The notes under the pieces: generated by a model | Databases searched by the model: none | What the model was told of the DNA's origin: nothing | What the model saw: only the letters and a program-made list of their open reading frames with translations | Origin: Toxoplasma gondii ME49 | Taxonomy: Eukaryota > Apicomplexa > Conoidasida > Eucoccidiorida > Sarcocystidae | DNA length: 64,000 bases | Direction: 5' to 3' | Assembly (NCBI RefSeq): GCF_000006565.2 | Contig: NC_031474.1 | Coordinates: forward strand, 372,001 to 436,000 | Program-made: the position numbers and the translations under genes | Part shown: positions 59,978-64,000 of the stretch, one piece after another | Layout: each line of letters starts with the position of its first letter | Position numbering within the stretch: the first letter of the stretch is position 1

Positions 59978-62900
59978 ATGGCAGCGGAGTCTTCCCCGTC
60001 GGGGCCGATCGAGAGCGCGGGACTCGCCGCAAGAGACGAGAGCCCAACGCGGTCGTCCACCAGCTCTTTGGACCCAGACCAACAGACGTGTGAACATGCC
60101 TCCAGTTTGCCTTCTTTGCGTGAGTCGCCTCGCGCCTCTGCTTCTTCGTCAGGCGTGGCGTCGAAGGCCGGCGAGGGCCCTCGTCTTTTGACATTCTTGC
60201 CGCAGCGACTCCACGAGGCGACTCCGCCGCAAGACGGGGCGCTTCCCGCGGCGAGTGGCCATGGCCATACAGACGCGGAGACGCATGCTCAGGGTGCCAA
60301 CCCGGGAGAGGCGAGGCCGGAGATTCAGGCGGGGCCGGACTCGGACTCGAAGACGTCTTCGTCGCCTCTCTCTTTTCTCACGTCGCTCGCCGTTGCCTCC
60401 AAGCAGAAAGCGCATGCCGAGGGCGTGTCCAGCCATGCTTCTTCGATATCGGGGAAGAGGCGCGCGCAAGGAGTGGAGAAGCTTTCTGTGGGCTCTTCGA
60501 AGACGGCCCTCGTGAGTCTTGACGAAGAGAGCGATGTGTCAGGCGCGGACAGCGCCGCCAGCGTTTTGTCCTCCCAGTGGGCCAGCGGCGAGGACAGGAC
60601 CATCGGGGCGAAGCCTGTCCCCGATCGAGCAAGGTGGACGACGACTGCCCACGATGCGACCACGCACGGCGACGCGTCGGCAGAGACCCTCACAACGCCT
60701 GAGGGGATACAAAGCCCGCCGCTGAGCTGCATCGTCGCCGTGGAGGAGCAGACTGTCCCGCCATGGGAGGAGCGGGGGATCGTAGAGGGCGTCGGTGTGG
60801 TGAAGGCGTCGAGTCTGAAGAAAAGTGGGCGCGGGCCGAAAGCCATCCACTTCCGAGAGGCCGACAGCGAAGTCTCGGCTCCCTCCTTCTCCGATATGCC
60901 CTCGCTCGGACCTGGCATGGGCCGCCAGGAGTCTGACCTCGAGAGACGCAGCAACGGCGAGGTGTTTCGCCCCATGCACTTCTCCGAAGACGACGAGGAG
61001 GAAGACGAAGAGGAAACGAAAAGATGTGAGTCGCAAGTGCATGCACCAGACACAGAAACTCGGAGACGACGCGCGAGGCTTTCGTGGATACGCCCTTGCT
61101 CTGTGAATATCCTCATGTGTCGGCCTTCACCCGGTGCTTCGGCCAGCGTCGGACTCGCGTTTCCCGGTGTTTCCTGCTTCGAGATTTCCAGCCTGTCTCT
61201 AAATCTGCATCGGATACCACTCTTCTTCATGCACTCAACCGGGCTGGACATGGTGGTCTTGCAAAGCATGCTAAAAATTTGATTTAGAAAACGACAATAA
61301 TGTAGGATCGCCCCCAGGAGGCCAAGTCGGCGTCCCTTTTCTCGCATCAGTTACGTCGTACCTCGCCCTGGGGTTCCTCTAGCCCAGATGTTGTTCGTCT
61401 CGAGGCCTCTGCTGGCAATGATCAAGTGTAGTGTCGGCTTTCGTCAGCGTGGCAACTGATCCGGGAATCAACCGCGTCGTCCCCCCTTGCCTGGCGTGCT
61501 TTCGCTCTTGTCGACCGTCTTGGTGCCTCAGGTTCCTGCGTTCCTGTCTACTTGTGGAGGCTTGTTTTTCCATGTTTGTGCTGCTCTCTTCCCCAGATCT
61601 CGGGCGCAGCCAGACAGGCGACCCAGGGTGGCGCGGCCTGCGCTGGCAGATGCGGTCGATGTGGAGGTACGTGGCGGCGATCAACAACGACGAGGCGACG
61701 ATGAAGAACGCGACGGGACCTTACCGAGTTCTCCGGGGCTGTGACTGCAAGTGCTTCCCACTCGCGTTCAAGGAACGGCGCGCGGAGTGCGACTACCGAA
61801 ACTTCAACATTCGCCGAATGCCGCTCCGACTCGTGATCGTGTTCCCCGTGCTCTGCACGATCTACGCCATCAGCTACGGCACTTGTCGCAGGTTCTGTCC
61901 GGACTGCTACTTGGCTGCTCCGTTTGACGGGGAATTAGTGGTTTCGGTGTTCCTCCTCACCGTCGCGACTCTCGGGGCTCACTTCTATCTCCTGTACGAG
62001 TACCTGGAGCTGTTTGTCGTACTCACCCTCTGTCTCGTAAGTGAGGGCGTTAGCGCAGACCTTGGTCGGAGCGAAGGTCTGAGAAGGACGCAACCAATTT
62101 CAGACAGTCTGTCGATGTCCGCTGCACCTGTCGCTGCTGGAGACCTCCTCTGCTTCTGTGCTTGCTACCCATGTGGAAAAAATGGGGCGTTTTGGGCCAG
62201 CTCTTCATTTGAATCGAGTGTTCCTCGACTTTTACTCTGTGCAGTTGTCCACGTACCGCTCGGCGATGCGACTCTCCACCCTCGCAGGGGCAATTCGCGA
62301 CCCAGCCAATTTCGGAGTCATTTTCCCGTACTACGGCATCAATGGAATCCTCGAGAGCTTTCTTCTCTGCTTCACCATTGTCACCTTCCTTGGAGTGAGG
62401 TGAGACCTCCGGGTGTTAACCGGCCAGAGACAAAGAAAGCTTCGGACTCTTGCTTTCGCTTTTCTTTCTACCGTTGTCTGCAGAGTTTCTCCTATTTCAC
62501 GTCTGCTCTGGGAGGCTCTCCTGCTCCGTCGATGTCTTCCGTTTCCTTATTTTTTCTGTCCTGCCGCTGCCGTTTTTGCTTCTCTGCACCCGTCGCTTAT
62601 GTCTCTTCTCTCTGCTCCTCGCTGCTTCCACCCTTGCTCCTCAAAAGAGACGACGCAGAAACGCAGGACGACAAGCGATCCAAACTCCAAGTGGTGCCGG
62701 ACTGTCTCGCTTGTGTTGCGCTTTTCCCCAGATTCGCATACGCAATGTGGGCGACGCTCTACTTTCTCGCGTGGTCTGCTCCCATCGCTATACTCTCAAT
62801 GCATTTGTCCGTCAAGCTGATCCGCGAGCCAGAACGCGTCTGGTCGGAGTGGGAGGGTCTCTTGCACATTCTCCCGTTTCTCCTTATCGTCCTCACACTC

Positions 62901-63056
62901 GTCTCCGCCTACTACGAAGAAAGAAAAAAACGCGTCCTCTTCTGGAATCTCAGAGTACGCCCCGAAACTTTGACCTGAGGCTCTGCACGCACCTCAGAAG
63001 GATTTCATCTCTTGACGTCACAGCATTTTCTTTTCAGCCTGTATACTTTTTTCCTT

Positions 63057-63099
<43 letters not shown>

Positions 63100-64000
63100 G
63101 TTGCCTGCGTGATTCACTTGGTAGCATATAACATGTCACATTGAAGGAAGTTCGTTTTTGCGTGTGAGTGTGGGAGTCTGTGTGCATATACGGTAAAGTG
63201 TTCCTCACACCTATTGTTCGCTTCTTACCGTTTCTGCGTATCTATATTTTTCTGTAGTTTTTGCACTGGATGACACCGTGTTTGTCTCGTTCTCTCACTG
63301 ACTGCTCATTTCGCTTTGTTTCGCCTTCCTGCGAACGCCTTTTCCAGATTTCGGATTCTCGCCTGAAGCTGCTCGAGAAGCAGGTCCAACTCAGGCGCCT
63401 CAAACGTCGTGTGGACACCGGCACTCCCTTAGACTGCATTTTGGGCAATCTCTCAGAGGTAAAGAAACGGCAGAGCGACTTTTTTTGTGGATGCATATGG
63501 CGACGTCACTGTCCAGTGGTTGAGTGCATATGCACTGAATCGGAGAGAAACGCAAGCCGCGGCAAGTGAAGCTCGGCAAATCTATCTTCTCTCTAGCGGC
63601 ATGTCCCAGCGTCCAGCATACTCCAGTTTCTCTTTCTTCACGTTTCTCTGAGTGCTCGCCAATGAGTGGTTTTCTGTCTTTCTACGTGTATCCGTGCATC
63701 TCCAAAACCCCTCTATATATCTACACCTATCTCTATGTGCATCTTCCCCCGTTTCGTGGTTCGGTGTAATTGATAAAGTTGTCGTTTGCGTTTGTGCCTG
63801 TGTGTGTATGTGGGGACTGGTTTTAGGCTTTGGAGGCACTGAAGAGGCCGACGCCATTGAACCGGGAGGAGATTTTCGCGTTGATGCAGGAGACGATAAA
63901 CATGCTGACAACGTCTGAGAATGTGTACCAAGTTCAGGCGGAATATGTCGACAACGTAAGCGTGTTTTGTCATGAAAGAGAGATCGGAGATGTGCATGCG
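59978..64000 (+). CDS. probable 3',5'-cyclic-nucleotide phosphodiesterase, N-terminal and membrane part (runs off the window)
   Basis: Exons 59978-61025, 61597-62036, 62245-62399, 62732-62954, 63348-63458 and 63827-63955 join with phases 1, 0, 2, 0, 0 and give 702 residues; a GTAAGC donor then leads past the right edge. The first 349 residues are Ser/Glu-rich and disordered, ending in an acidic DDEEEDEEE patch. About six hydrophobic helices follow, e.g. LVIVFPVLCTIYAISYG, VVSVFLLTVATLGAHFYLL, FLLCFTIVTFLGV, MWATLYFLAWSAPIAILSM and LLHILPFLLIVLTLVSAYY. Then comes a basic helix and TPLDCILGNLSEALEALKRP with LTTSENVYQVQ, a linker like that ahead of the catalytic domain in apicomplexan PDEs. The catalytic HD residues are not in the window, so the call rests on architecture. 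The alternative is another polytopic protein. Introns are 571, 208, 332, 393 and 368 bases. Confidence 0.65.
63057..63099. repeat. (CT)n-(TA)n microsatellite in an intron of the phosphodiesterase-type gene
   Basis: About nine CT dinucleotides run directly into about twelve TA dinucleotides within intron 4 (62955-63347). Confidence 0.95.

Noticed and set aside
1..64000. CRISPR arrays, operons, insertion sequences
   Set aside because: No regularly spaced repeats, no ribosome-binding-site spacing and no transposase signal; spliced genes show the DNA is eukaryotic.

Overview
The window looks like nuclear DNA of a coccidian apicomplexan of the Toxoplasma/Hammondia/Neospora/Besnoitia type. The reasons are: GC-balanced genes broken by many short GT-AG introns, long gene-poor spacers, ATG contexts like CACAATGG, two ApiAP2-type transcription factors, TA/CT microsatellites, and several TGCATGC elements. 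No bacterial, viral or mobile-element gene was recognised. All multi-exon models were spliced by hand from donor/acceptor sites with matching reading phase. The species is an inference.

Layout, left to right: (1) 1337-2254, minus, four-helix COPI-associated membrane protein carrying EF-hands; (2) 4074-4763, plus, LYR-motif SDH assembly factor (SDHAF3/ACN9-like); (3) 7630-11214, minus, and (4) 17628-20814, plus, a head-to-head pair of paralogous AP2 factors with the same three-exon structure around a 6.4 kb spacer; (5) 23496-27857, minus, an intronless 1453-residue ORF of unknown function; (6) 30208-32863, plus, a five-exon E2 ubiquitin-conjugating enzyme of PEX4 type; (7) 34338-42004, minus, a coiled-coil protein with a Cys/His zinc cluster, about 13 exons; (8) 43633-44874, plus, a secreted ML (MD-2-related lipid-recognition) protein; (9) 46399-56379, minus, a HEAT-repeat gene of about 29 exons that resembles the axonemal dynein assembly factor DNAAF5/HEATR2; (10) 59978 to beyond the right edge, plus, the N-terminal and six-helix membrane part of a probable cyclic-nucleotide phosphodiesterase.

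The ten genes alternate strand without exception. Every spacer is therefore either a shared divergent promoter region (2255-4073, 11215-17627, 27858-30207, 42005-43632, 56380-59977) or a convergent 3' region. The genes do not form one pathway. They touch Golgi traffic, mitochondrial complex II assembly, transcription, peroxisome-type ubiquitination, lipid binding, axoneme assembly and cyclic-nucleotide signalling. The most notable items are the inverted AP2 pair, with several conserved islands outside the AP2 fold, the DNAAF5-like gene, and the zinc-cluster coiled-coil protein.
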